NCBI GenBank assembly: GCA_020433835.1
Contig: JAGRBY010000231.1
Span: 1-10,141 of the forward strand
DNA from: Anaerolineae bacterium
Lineage (GTDB): Bacteria > Chloroflexota > Anaerolineae > 4572-78 > J111
DNA length: 10,141 nt
Direction: 5' to 3'
How positions within the stretch are numbered: position 1 is the first letter of the stretch; every line of letters begins with the position of its first letter. Shown piece by piece: positions 1-6,851 of this stretch. The notes below the pieces were generated by a model. It worked only from the letters and a program-made list of their open reading frames with translations. It was not told the origin of the DNA and made no database searches. The translations under genes were made by a program, and so were the position numbers.

Positions 1-1188
1 TTAAAAAATAACTACAATTGCGAAGTTATTTGCATGTGCGCCAATCTTGGTCAAGAAGAAGAGATTGATGGTCTGGAAGAAAAAGCGCTTGCTTCCGGAG
101 CCAGCAAATGTTATGTTGAAGATTTGCGCGAAGAATTCATTACCCAGTTTATCTTCCCCACCCTCAAAGCCGGAGCTGTTTACGAACGCAAATATTTACT
201 CGGCACCAGCTTCGCCCGGCCCATTATCGCTCGGCGGCAGGTTGAAATTGCCGCCCTGGAAGGGGCCGATGCCGTAGCCCACGGCGCAACCGGCAAGGGC
301 AATGATCAGGTGCGTTTTGAACTGACATATCAGGCCCTTAACCCTAAACTTCAGGTCATTGCTCCCTGGCGCGAATGGGATATTCGTTCGCGTGAGGATG
401 CCCTCGATTATGCAGCCGAGTACAACGTTCCGGTCTCCGTCACCGAAAAATCGATCTACAGCCGCGACCGCAACATCTGGCATCTCAGCCATGAAGGCGG
501 CATTTTGGAAGATCCGTGGTTGGAGCCGGAAAAAGCCATGTTCCAATTAAGCGTCGATCCTGAGGATGCCCCCGATAAGCCGGAATATGTCGAAATAGAA
601 TTTTATGAAGGTATCCCCAAAAAGATCGATGGCGTAGCCCACGGCCCTATTAGCTTGATCAACAAACTCAACGCAATCGGCGGGCGGCACGGCATCGGCC
701 GGGTCGATCTGGTTGAAAACCGGCTGGTTGGTATGAAAAGCCACGGCGTCTATGAAACTCCCGGCGGTACCATATTGCTGGAAGCTCACCAAGGCCTCGA
801 GCAAATTTGCCTCGACAAACTGACCCTTCATTATAAAGATGTGCTGGCCCTCAAATATGCCGAGTTGGTCTACAACGGCCAGTGGTTCACCCAACTGCGC
901 GAGGCGTTGGATGCATTTGTCGATGTTACCCAGCAGCGCGTTAGCGGCACGGCCCGCCTGAAACTGTACAAAGGCAACGTTACGCTGGTCGGTCGCCGCT
1001 CCCCTTACAGTCTCTATCGTGAAGATTTCGCGACCTTTGGCGAGGAAGATGTCTACAACCAGGCCGATGCCGAAGGCTTCATTAAACTCTTTGGTTTGCC
1101 GTTAAAAGTCAACGCCCTGCTTGATATCGAAGGTGTTCGACGCGGCCAACACGAAGAGCCGGATTATAGTAAATTTAAGCGAGATTAA
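1..1188 (+). CDS. argG: Argininosuccinate synthase, N-terminus cut by window edge
   Basis: Argininosuccinate synthase joins citrulline and aspartate using ATP in the penultimate step of arginine synthesis, in the cytosol. The frame is open from base 1 (it reads [18 protein letters not shown]), so the first ATG at 34 is an internal Met and the true start lies outside the window. Of 395 visible residues, the [14 protein letters not shown] block (about 94-107), [14 protein letters not shown] (about 153-166) and the [14 protein letters not shown]...[11 protein letters not shown] block (about 228-256) are family hallmarks. Family members are usually 400-420 residues, so about 20 are missing, including the SGGLDTS pyrophosphate-binding loop that must lie just upstream. 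The gene ends in TAA and argH follows 194 bp later on the same strand, the usual pairing. Family assignment is certain; only the start is unseen. Confidence 0.96.
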   Translation, partial: LKNNYNCEVICMCANLGQEEEIDGLEEKALASGASKCYVEDLREEFITQFIFPTLKAGAVYERKYLLGTSFARPIIARRQVEIAALEGADAVAHGATGKGNDQVRFELTYQALNPKLQVIAPWREWDIRSREDALDYAAEYNVPVSVTEKSIYSRDRNIWHLSHEGGILEDPWLEPEKAMFQLSVDPEDAPDKPEYVEIEFYEGIPKKIDGVAHGPISLINKLNAIGGRHGIGRVDLVENRLVGMKSHGVYETPGGTILLEAHQGLEQICLDKLTLHYKDVLALKYAELVYNGQWFTQLREALDAFVDVTQQRVSGTARLKLYKGNVTLVGRRSPYSLYREDFATFGEEDVYNQADAEGFIKLFGLPLKVNALLDIEGVRRGQHEEPDYSKFKRD

Positions 1189-1275
1189 GGACAGGTTGCT
1201 TAGCATCTGCAATGAATATAAGGTGATGAAGCAATTGCTATTTGGTGTCTATGCTTTTACATCATCTATCTTGTA

Positions 1276-1349
1276 AAACGAATTGTGAATTGTGAATATT
1301 TAATAATGAATTGTGAACCAAAAATAATTTCATAATTCATAATTCGTTT
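1276..1349. repeat. Heptamer-built inverted repeat between argG and argH
   Basis: Two 21-nt arms (1276-1296 and 1329-1349) are inverted copies with two mismatches, both G-U pairs if transcribed on the + strand. The left arm is built of tandem AATTGTG heptamers at 1281 and 1288, with a third copy at 1309. The right arm is the inverted AATTATG-type variant. The 32-nt loop is AT-rich. TCTCCCA is repeated just after it (1351 and 1359). This resembles the short tandem heptamer repeats scattered in spacers of several environmental phyla. It has no T tract, so it is not a classical terminator. Confidence 0.6.
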
Positions 1350-1382
1350 ATCTCCCAATCTCCCACAATAGGTAGGTTCAAG

Positions 1383-2786
1383 ATGTCACAACTTTGGGGT
1401 GGTCGCTTCAGCGGCGAAACCGACGCGCTTATGCGCAAATTCAACGATAGTATCTTTTTCGATATCCAACTTTGGGAGGCCGACCTGGACGGCAGCATGG
1501 CCTATGCTAAAGCACTGGCCCGGGCAGAAGTTATTACCGAAGAAGAAGCCGACATTATCCAAGACGGTCTGGACGCCATTCGGGCTGAATTTGTCCAGCG
1601 CCAGTTTGAAATTAAAAGCGGCGATGAAGATATCCATTCGGCGGTTGAGCGGCGGCTGGGCGAGTTGATCGGCGACTTGGCCGGGAAGCTCCACACCGGC
1701 CGCTCCCGTAACGATCAGGTGGCAACCGATACCCGTCTCTGGCTCAAGCGCAAAATTGAGAGGCTGCGCCAACAGCTCGATATGCTGCAAGGTACAATGG
1801 CGGCCAAAGCCATCGAGCATCTCAATGTCATTATGCCCGGCTACACCCACTTGCAGCAGGCCCAACCCGTGCGCTTCTCTCATTGGCTGCTCAGCTTCGC
1901 CTGGATGCTCCAACGCGACAAAGAGCGTCTTGATGATCTGACCAAGCGGGTTGATGTCCTGCCCTTAGGCAGCGGTGCGTTATCCGGCAATCCCTTTTTA
2001 ATCGACCGTATCTTTCTAGCCCACGCTCTGGGCTTCTCAGCCCTATCGGCCAACAGCATGGACGCCGTCAGCGACCGCGATTACATTGTTGAGTTTCTCA
2101 GTTGGGCGGCCATCACCCAGCTTCACCTCAGCCGCCTGGCTGAAGATCTCATCATCTACAGCAGCCGCGAGTTCGGTTTTGTGGAGCTGGACGATGCCTA
2201 CTCCACCGGCTCTAGCCTGATGCCTCAAAAGAAAAACCCCGACTCGCTGGAGTTGATGCGTGGCAAAACAGGTCGAACGGTAGGCGCTTTGACCGGCCTG
2301 TTAACCACCCTCAAAGGCCAACCATCTACCTATAATAAAGACTCGCAAGAGGACAAAGAGCCGCTGTTTGATGCCGTCGAGACGCTGAGCATGACCCTGC
2401 CGATTGCCGCCGGCGTGGTGAGAACCCTTAAAGTCAACCCCGGCCGAATTTACGACTCCATGGACAGCCTGATGCTGGCCACCGAACTGGCCGATTATCT
2501 GGTCGAGAAGGGCATGCCTTTCCGCGAAGCACACCATCTGGTCGGCCAAATCGTGCAACAGGCTATCGCCATCGACCAACCGCTTTTTTCGTTTCCGCTC
2601 GCTGCTTACAAAAAATTTAGTGATCTGTTCGATCGTGACCTTCACGAACGCCTCACCTTCAACCGCGCTGCCGACCGTCGCGATAGTATCGGCGGCACCA
2701 GCGAAACCTCGGTCAAAGCTCAGCTCGATCTCCTGCGCGACCTGGTTGATTATGATTTCGATGAGGCCGTAAGCGCCGCGCTTTAG
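1383..2786 (+). CDS. argH: Argininosuccinate lyase
   Basis: Argininosuccinate lyase splits argininosuccinate into arginine and fumarate, the last step of arginine synthesis. It is a cytosolic homotetramer of the fumarase/aspartase superfamily. The 467 residues match the family's usual 450-470. The three conserved regions that build the shared active site are intact: HTGRSRNDQVATD (104-116), PGYTHLQQAQPV (152-163, with T155-H156 as the expected catalytic pair) and the signature GSSLMPQKKNP (276-286), whose serine is the expected catalytic residue. The N-terminal WGGRFS (5-10) is also typical and supports the ATG at 1383. A modest AGGTAG ribosome site lies at 1370-1375. It follows argG on the same strand; the repeat-rich spacer leaves open whether the two are co-transcribed. 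No frameshift or missing key residue is seen. Confidence 0.97.
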   Translation: MSQLWGGRFSGETDALMRKFNDSIFFDIQLWEADLDGSMAYAKALARAEVITEEEADIIQDGLDAIRAEFVQRQFEIKSGDEDIHSAVERRLGELIGDLAGKLHTGRSRNDQVATDTRLWLKRKIERLRQQLDMLQGTMAAKAIEHLNVIMPGYTHLQQAQPVRFSHWLLSFAWMLQRDKERLDDLTKRVDVLPLGSGALSGNPFLIDRIFLAHALGFSALSANSMDAVSDRDYIVEFLSWAAITQLHLSRLAEDLIIYSSREFGFVELDDAYSTGSSLMPQKKNPDSLELMRGKTGRTVGALTGLLTTLKGQPSTYNKDSQEDKEPLFDAVETLSMTLPIAAGVVRTLKVNPGRIYDSMDSLMLATELADYLVEKGMPFREAHHLVGQIVQQAIAIDQPLFSFPLAAYKKFSDLFDRDLHERLTFNRAADRRDSIGGTSETSVKAQLDLLRDLVDYDFDEAVSAAL

Positions 2787-2858
2787 GGGTAAACTCTGCC
2801 AAATACAGAAAGAGATAGATCGTCCGCTGAGCCGCGATAGGTGGCTTGAAAATCGGCG

Positions 2859-2896
2859 TTTACTGTAGGACAAACTTAAGTTTGTCCTACAGTAAA
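2859..2896. repeat. Perfect 38-bp palindrome after argH
   Basis: The 19-nt arms at 2859-2877 (TTTACTGTAGGACAAACTT) and 2878-2896 are exact inverted copies centred on CTTAAG. As RNA this makes a very stable hairpin, but only the weak run TTTCATCTT follows. It may end argH transcription in either direction. The GTAGGACA...TGTCCTAC outline looks like a REP-type interspersed palindrome rather than a one-off terminator; that reading is inference. Confidence 0.8.
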
Positions 2897-2953
2897 TTTC
2901 ATCTTGCTGTCGGCCCGGCTGGTGCTGTTCGATTCTCCTGTTAAAACACCCAC

Positions 2954-2982
2954 TTGACAAAAAACGGAAAATAGATTAATAT
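2954..2982 (+). promoter_or_regulatory. Sigma-70-type promoter of the marR/mhqR-like operon
   Basis: A perfect -35 box TTGACA (2954-2959) and a near-consensus -10 box TAATAT (2977-2982) are separated by exactly 17 bp. The start of transcription would fall near 2989, giving a leader of about 30 nt before the ATG at 3021. The -10 box sits inside the left arm of a dyad at 2976-2993, as expected for an autorepressed MarR promoter. Confidence 0.65.
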
Positions 2983-3010
2983 TTCGATATTAAATAATTT
3001 GACATTGAAT
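2976..3010. promoter_or_regulatory. Putative MarR operator region upstream of the regulator gene
   Basis: A perfect 7-bp dyad, TTAATAT-TTCG-ATATTAA (2976-2993), overlaps the -10 box. It is followed by AATTTGACATTGAAT (2996-3010), which matches 13 of 15 bases of GATTTGATATTGAAT found in front of the dioxygenase gene (3516-3530). Half-site-like copies are ATATTAAAT (2987) and ACATTGAAT (3002). Binding here would block the promoter. The sequence sharing between the two sites is seen directly; binding by the MarR protein is inferred. Confidence 0.55.
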
Positions 3011-3020
3011 TGATTTTGCG

Positions 3021-3473
3021 ATGAGCACCCATTACCAAGGCAACACAACCGAACAAACCGCCCTCGATCTGTACATCAAACTTTCTCGCGCGTCTGATGC
3101 CCTTTCCAGCCGCATCAACCAGCATTTGAAAGAGGTTAATCTGACCATCAGTCAGTTTGGCGTTTTGGAAGCGTTGTATCACCTTGGCTCATTGCATCAG
3201 AATCAACTCGCTGAAAAAATTCTGAAAAGCGGCGGCAACATGACCATGGTGATCGATAACCTGGTCAAGCGTAATTTAGTTTGCCGGGAACGGGATGAAA
3301 CAGACCGCCGCTTTGTTACCGTTCATCTAACGGAAGCCGGGCAAGAATTAATCGAAGCGATTTTTCCGCGCCATGTACAAACCGTTGTTGAGGAAGTGAG
3401 CGTCTTAACGCTTGATGAGCAAATTCAACTCGCGGCGCTCTGCCGTAAGATTGGGTTAAGCCAGGACGTCTAA
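3021..3473 (+). CDS. mhqR: MarR-family repressor, MhqR-like
   Basis: This is a 150-residue MarR-type winged-helix repressor, which acts as a dimer on DNA. The core runs from the dimerisation helices at the N-terminus, through the recognition region LHQNQLAEKIL (58-68) and MTMVIDNLVKRNLV (74-87), to the wing RERDETDRRFVTVHLTEAG (89-107), whose D-x-R-R and T-E-x-G residues are MarR hallmarks. Two cysteines are present (C88, C141), but whether they sense oxidants cannot be told from sequence. It opens an operon with a ring-cleaving dioxygenase and a carboxylesterase, the order of mhqRED in Staphylococcus aureus, where MhqR responds to quinones. The symbol rests mainly on that context. Dyads in front of it and after it suggest it represses itself and the downstream genes. 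No clear ribosome site precedes the ATG. It could be another MarR paralogue with a different ligand. Confidence 0.88.
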   Translation: MSTHYQGNTTEQTALDLYIKLSRASDALSSRINQHLKEVNLTISQFGVLEALYHLGSLHQNQLAEKILKSGGNMTMVIDNLVKRNLVCRERDETDRRFVTVHLTEAGQELIEAIFPRHVQTVVEEVSVLTLDEQIQLAALCRKIGLSQDV

Positions 3474-3501
3474 AGCCCGTAACAAAATTTTTTACCAAAT
3501 A

Positions 3502-3530
3502 ATTCAATATTGAACGATTTGATATTGAAT
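3502..3530. promoter_or_regulatory. Putative MarR operator in front of the dioxygenase gene
   Basis: A 29-bp dyad has perfect 9-bp arms, ATTCAATAT (3502-3510) and ATATTGAAT (3522-3530), with an 11-bp centre. A nested perfect 12-bp palindrome TTCAATATTGAA lies at 3503-3514. The site shares 13 of 15 bases with the region over the marR promoter (2996-3010). It sits in the 77-bp gap before the dioxygenase gene, so it probably controls an internal promoter or acts as a secondary operator. No convincing -35/-10 pair was found in this gap. Confidence 0.65.
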
Positions 3531-3536
3531 AAAATC

Positions 3537-3543
3537 AAAGGAG
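3537..3543 (+). promoter_or_regulatory. Ribosome binding site of the dioxygenase gene
   Basis: AAAGGAG lies 7 nt before the ATG at 3551 and fixes that start. It is one of the few strong Shine-Dalgarno sites in the window; the regulator and kinase genes lack one. Confidence 0.75.
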
Positions 3544-3550
3544 CACTCTT

Positions 3551-4528
3551 ATGGAAGCTGTACAAGGTCTTCATCATATAACCGCATTTGCCCGCAATCC
3601 GCAAACCAATGTCGATTTCTACCACAACATTTTAGGGCAGCGCTTGGTTAAAACCACTGTCAATTTCGATGATCCGGGCACGTATCATCTTTACTATGGC
3701 GACAAAGTCGGAACACCCGGCTCGATTATGACCTTCTTCCCGTGGCCCATGGTCGCCCGTGGCACACGCGGCAATGGCGAAGTCGGGGCATCGGCTTATA
3801 CTATCGACGCCGGATCGGTTGATTTTTGGCAGAAGCGTCTCGCCACACATGGTGTGAAGGCGGGCAAGCTGGAAACGCGCTTTGGCTTCGACGTCATTCC
3901 GTTTGAAGATCCCGACGGCATGGCGCTGGAACTTGTCGTTAAAGAGGGACCGGCTACAATTGAGCTTTGGGAAGATGGCCCCATCCCGGCCGAGCATGCG
4001 CTGCGGGCCTTTCATGGCGTAACGCTGTGGTTGGCCGATGCCGAACGCACCGGCGCACTGCTGACCGAGCAGTTGGGCTATCAATTTGTCGGCCAAGAGG
4101 AAAATCGTTGGCGTTTTCAGGGCGCAGCCAACGATATCGGCCTCTATGTTGATATTTTAGCCGATCCCAAACGGCCGGTTGGTCGGATGGGGGCCGGTTC
4201 GGTGCACCATATCGCCTTCCGCACGCGTGATGACTCGGAACAGTTAGAGTACCAGCAATCACTGGCTCAGGCCGGTTTCGGGGTAACGCCGGTTCGCGAT
4301 CGCCAATACTTCCGGTCGATCTACTTCCGGTCGCCGGGTGGCGTGCTGTTTGAAATTGCAACCGATGCTCCGGGCTTCGCTGTCGATGAGCCGGTGGCAT
4401 CATTGGGCCAATCGCTCAAACTGCCGGCCTGGTACGAGCCACAGCGCAAAGAAATTGAGGCTGTTTTGCCGCCGTTTACCCTTAAACCTGTTGAACACGT
4501 TGAAGTTGAGGAGGTTGTTAATGAATAA
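3551..4528 (+). CDS. mhqE: Two-module VOC ring-cleaving dioxygenase, MhqE/MhqO-like
   Basis: This 325-residue protein of the glyoxalase/bleomycin resistance/extradiol dioxygenase (VOC) superfamily has two tandem modules, about residues 5-130 and 150-272. Relatives include MhqE, MhqO and the hydroquinone dioxygenase PcpA, which open aromatic rings using Fe(II). Matching the pattern of PcpA, the probable metal ligands are a His of LHHIT (H8/H9, probably H9), a His of VHHIAF (H219/H220, probably H220) and E268 in LFEIATD. The motif RSPGGVLFE (260-268) before the last ligand is typical. Start is fixed by AAAGGAG at 3537-3543. It lies between the MarR gene and a carboxylesterase with which it overlaps by 8 bp, implying translational coupling. 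Its likely job is ring cleavage of quinone/hydroquinone-type compounds, but the true substrate is unknown. Length (about 310-325 in relatives) is normal. Confidence 0.88.
   Translation: MEAVQGLHHITAFARNPQTNVDFYHNILGQRLVKTTVNFDDPGTYHLYYGDKVGTPGSIMTFFPWPMVARGTRGNGEVGASAYTIDAGSVDFWQKRLATHGVKAGKLETRFGFDVIPFEDPDGMALELVVKEGPATIELWEDGPIPAEHALRAFHGVTLWLADAERTGALLTEQLGYQFVGQEENRWRFQGAANDIGLYVDILADPKRPVGRMGAGSVHHIAFRTRDDSEQLEYQQSLAQAGFGVTPVRDRQYFRSIYFRSPGGVLFEIATDAPGFAVDEPVASLGQSLKLPAWYEPQRKEIEAVLPPFTLKPVEHVEVEEVVNE
4508..4514 (+). promoter_or_regulatory. Ribosome binding site that fixes the hydrolase start
   Basis: GAGGAGG, inside the 3' end of the dioxygenase gene, lies 6 nt before the ATG at 4521. 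It decides between this start and longer in-frame openings reaching back to 4338, which would lie inside the dioxygenase gene and add 61 residues with no family similarity. Confidence 0.8.
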
Positions 4529-5174
4529 TCCAAAAGTAGGCCCGCATCAAGGGCAACAACTCTACACCGCGGGCCGGCCGCTAGCAGAAGCCAAAGCCGC
4601 GATGATTTTGATCCATGGCCGGGGTGCCACCGCCCCGAGCATTTTGGAACTGGCCAGAGAACTTTACCAGCCCGATTTTGTTTATCTTGCGCCGCAAGCT
4701 GCCCATAATACCTGGTATCCATTCAGCTTTATGGCTCCCATGGAAAATAATCAACCCAAGCTGGCATCGGCTTTACAGCTTATTGGTGACGTTGTGGCTC
4801 GTGTTGAGCAGGCCGGTATTCCGGCCGAGAAGATCGTTATCGGCGGTTTTTCGCAAGGCGCTTGTTTGGCTTCTGAGTTTGTAGCGCGTAATGCACGTCG
4901 CTATGGCGGACTGCTGGTCTTTAGCGGCGGCTTGATTGGCCCACCTGGTACGCCGCGCGATTACGAAGGGTCGCTTGATGGCACACCGATTTTCTTGGGA
5001 TGTAGCGACACCGATTTCCACATTCCCGAAGAGCGCGTTCATGAATCGACCGCTACATTTGAGGATTTGGGCGCGAACGTCGTCGAGAAAATCTATCCGA
5101 ATATGGGCCATACCGTCATTCAAGACGAAATCGACCAAGCCCTCAAGATCGTGGAGTCGATTCTGGCTGATTAA
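4521..5174 (+). CDS. mhqD: Phospholipase/carboxylesterase-type alpha/beta hydrolase, MhqD-like
   Basis: This 217-residue serine hydrolase belongs to the abhydrolase_2 (phospholipase/carboxylesterase) family, cytosolic with no signal peptide. It shows the oxyanion region LIHGRGATAP (30-39), the nucleophile elbow GGFSQG (108-113, Ser111), the acid region GCSDTD (160-165, probably Asp163) and the His motif NMGHTV (194-199, His197), so the catalytic triad is complete. Length matches the family (200-220). The start at 4521 is set by GAGGAGG 6 nt upstream and gives an ATGAATAA-type 8-bp overlap with the dioxygenase stop. This predicts coupled translation and joint function. In the Firmicute mhqRED operon the equivalent MhqD accompanies the dioxygenase in quinone resistance, possibly by hydrolysing a ring-opened ester product; its substrate is not firmly known. 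The gene is last in the operon, with a strong terminator 35 bp after its stop. Confidence 0.88.
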   Translation: MNNPKVGPHQGQQLYTAGRPLAEAKAAMILIHGRGATAPSILELARELYQPDFVYLAPQAAHNTWYPFSFMAPMENNQPKLASALQLIGDVVARVEQAGIPAEKIVIGGFSQGACLASEFVARNARRYGGLLVFSGGLIGPPGTPRDYEGSLDGTPIFLGCSDTDFHIPEERVHESTATFEDLGANVVEKIYPNMGHTVIQDEIDQALKIVESILAD

Positions 5175-5209
5175 ATCGGCCCTTTCTGTCGTCTTATAGT
5201 GTAATAACA

Positions 5210-5250
5210 AACAGACCGAACCTGCGCAGGTTCGGTCTGTTATTTTTATT
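5210..5250 (+). terminator. Intrinsic terminator, probably bidirectional
   Basis: A perfect palindrome with arms AACAGACCGAACCTGC (5210-5225) and its exact inverse (5226-5241) can fold as a stem of about 14 bp with a GCGC loop. It is followed by TATTTTTATT, the U tract of a Rho-independent terminator for the mhq-like operon. The histidine kinase gene converges from the other side, ending 38 bp away. On the - strand the stem is followed by a looser T-rich run, so the hairpin may serve both genes. Confidence 0.9.
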
Positions 5251-5279
5251 CGGTAGGTTATATAAATACTACAAACTTG

Positions 5280-6635
5280 TCACAGCTCACTGAAGAGCGC
5301 ACTATCCTCGCTAAAATCGGCCGGTGCGCTGGGCACAGCCGGGAGCGTGAAAAAGAAGGTGCTTCCCTGCCCATCTTCACTGTTGACCCCAACTTGACCC
5401 CCCAATTTTTCTACAATACGCCGGACAATCGATAGCCCCAGGCCATGGCCTTTTTTGGTTTGCGTTTGTTTTAAGCGATTAAACTCTATGAATAAGTGAA
5501 TCTGGTCAGCTTCTGATAAACCGGGGCCATTGTCATGCACCCAAAAGCAGATCATCTCATTATCTTCTAACGTTGCGCCTAGCTCGAGTACGGGTGGATC
5601 GCCGCCATACTTAAGCCCGTTGGTGAGGTAATTGATCCACACCTCCTCAATCCAGGGCGCGTAACCCAGCGCCACCGGCCATAGCGGCGGTAAGATAAGA
5701 CGACCATTATTTTTAGCCAGAGTGGGTTTTAATCGCTCATGAACCTGTTTGACAATCTTGCCCATATCTAAGGGTTGCTGCTCCGTTACATTTTTACGAA
5801 CCGTGGCTAAGAGCAGCAGTTCATCGATAATACTAACCGCCTTTCTGCCCGCCGATTTTATAACGGTGAGTGCCTCGGCCAGCTCCGGTTTGCTTAATTT
5901 TTCTAACTCTAGCAAAAGAAAATCGGTGTAGCCGATGGATGTGCTCAACGGATTTTTAAGGTTATGAGCAACCGTATGCGAGAACGCATCAAGCTCTTCA
6001 TTTTGTTCCCGCAAAATTTCCTCAATCTCCTTGCGTCGTGCGATCTCTTCTTGGGCCTCTCGATACAGCCGCGCATTTTCGATGGCGATGGCCGCTGCCG
6101 AAGCAATCGACTCCACCAGCGATAACTCATCTTCTGTAAAGCGGCCTATCTGGGTATCGACCAAATTTAACACACCGATGGTTCCGCGCCGTGTGCGCAG
6201 GGGGATACTTAAGATCGAATGAAAATTAATGCCCGATTGCTCATCGACCAGCTTGAAATGGCGCGGATCTTTGGTGGTGTCAGGAACCAGCAAACTCTTG
6301 CCCGTTTGGGCTGCCCAACCGGCCACGCCTTGGCCCTCCGCCAGCCGCCAGCCGATAACCGTATCGGCTCCGGCACCAATGGCATGCTGGCAAACCAACT
6401 CGCCGGTTTCCGGAATAAGCAGCCAAAACGAGGTGGCCGTAATATTGAGCAAATTGTGCGTTCCGCTGAGAACAATTTCGAGGACTTGATCAAGTTCCAG
6501 AGTTGAGGTGAACAACTGACTGGCCTGACTAATTAAAGCCAGTTCGCGATTGCGCTGCTGCAGAAGTTCTTCAACACGCCGTTCTATGGCGTTGGTCTGT
6601 TTTTTTGCCGCCCGATTTTCCGTCGCATTCTTCAT
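5280..6635 (-). CDS. Cytosolic GAF-domain sensor histidine kinase
   Basis: This 451-residue histidine kinase has no membrane segment, so it senses inside the cell. A charged N-terminal helix (about 15-35) leads into a GAF domain (about 45-190, with GWRLAEGQGVAGW and PLRTRRGTIGVLNL), then a helical linker and HisKA. The phospho-acceptor is His224 in FSHTVAHNLKNPLS. The HATPase_c domain carries the N box NYLTNGLKYGG (335-345, Gly340 where Ala is usual), G1 HDNGPGL (367-373) and G2 KKGHGLGLSI (394-403), so it should be active. No receiver or response regulator is encoded in the window, making it an orphan kinase here. The GAF ligand is unknown; no conserved bilin cysteine motif was recognised. 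An in-frame TGA just upstream leaves the ATG at 6635 as the natural start, although its ribosome site is poor. It converges with the mhq-like operon. Confidence 0.93.
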   Translation of the reverse strand: MKNATENRAAKKQTNAIERRVEELLQQRNRELALISQASQLFTSTLELDQVLEIVLSGTHNLLNITATSFWLLIPETGELVCQHAIGAGADTVIGWRLAEGQGVAGWAAQTGKSLLVPDTTKDPRHFKLVDEQSGINFHSILSIPLRTRRGTIGVLNLVDTQIGRFTEDELSLVESIASAAAIAIENARLYREAQEEIARRKEIEEILREQNEELDAFSHTVAHNLKNPLSTSIGYTDFLLLELEKLSKPELAEALTVIKSAGRKAVSIIDELLLLATVRKNVTEQQPLDMGKIVKQVHERLKPTLAKNNGRLILPPLWPVALGYAPWIEEVWINYLTNGLKYGGDPPVLELGATLEDNEMICFWVHDNGPGLSEADQIHLFIEFNRLKQTQTKKGHGLGLSIVRRIVEKLGGQVGVNSEDGQGSTFFFTLPAVPSAPADFSEDSALFSEL

Positions 6636-6682
6636 AAGGCGTCTATCCGGTCATGGTTCTAGTACCAAGCTTTATGGAATTA

Positions 6683-6711
6683 ATAGTATAATGACCTTAA
6701 TAAGTTTGCAA
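6683..6711 (-). promoter_or_regulatory. Possible promoter of the histidine kinase gene
   Basis: On the - strand TTGCAA (6711-6706) is followed after 17 bp by TACTAT (6688-6683), or after 15 bp by TATACT (6690-6685). Either gives a leader of about 40-50 nt before the ATG at 6635. Neither combination is close to consensus on both boxes. Confidence 0.3.
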
Positions 6712-6815
6712 GCGGAATGGGGTTAGGATCTATATCGGCGCGAGGATTGGTGGACTCAGCACAGCTATCTATAATCAGCATCGAACGGTTCCAGTCTAAC
6801 ACAATCGGCGCGAAC

Positions 6816-6851
6816 TTAAAAAGGCGCAGGAAGGTTAACCTCCTGCGCCTT
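6816..6851 (-). terminator. Strong - strand intrinsic terminator
   Basis: Read on the - strand, AAGGCGCAGGA (6851-6841) pairs exactly with TCCTGCGCCTT (6831-6821). The inner GGTTAACC extends the stem apart from one unpaired base. The stem runs into TTTTTAAG (6822-6815). The orientation is away from the FHA regulator gene and towards the histidine kinase gene. It must end a transcript arising within 6852-7614 or read through from the regulator gene. Confidence 0.75.

Noticed and set aside
34..1188. argG starting at the ATG at 34
   Set aside because: The frame is open back to base 1 and reads as conserved ArgG sequence ([15 protein letters not shown]); the start codon is outside the window.
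1279..1372. CRISPR-like array of short repeats
   Set aside because: The units are 7 bp, tandem and AT-rich, without spacers of regular length and without cas genes.
2301..2960. 219-codon - strand open frame across the argH end
   Set aside because: It lies antisense to well-conserved argH codons and across the 38-bp palindrome, with no recognisable domain. It is a shadow frame.
4338..4520. Longer start for the hydrolase, adding 61 residues
   Set aside because: It would overlap the conserved end of the dioxygenase gene and has no family similarity. GAGGAGG before the ATG at 4521 and the normal family length favour the short form.
6687..6692. Perfect + strand TATAAT as a promoter
   Set aside because: No -35 box lies at a suitable distance and no gene follows on the + strand. 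It overlaps the possible - strand promoter of the histidine kinase gene.
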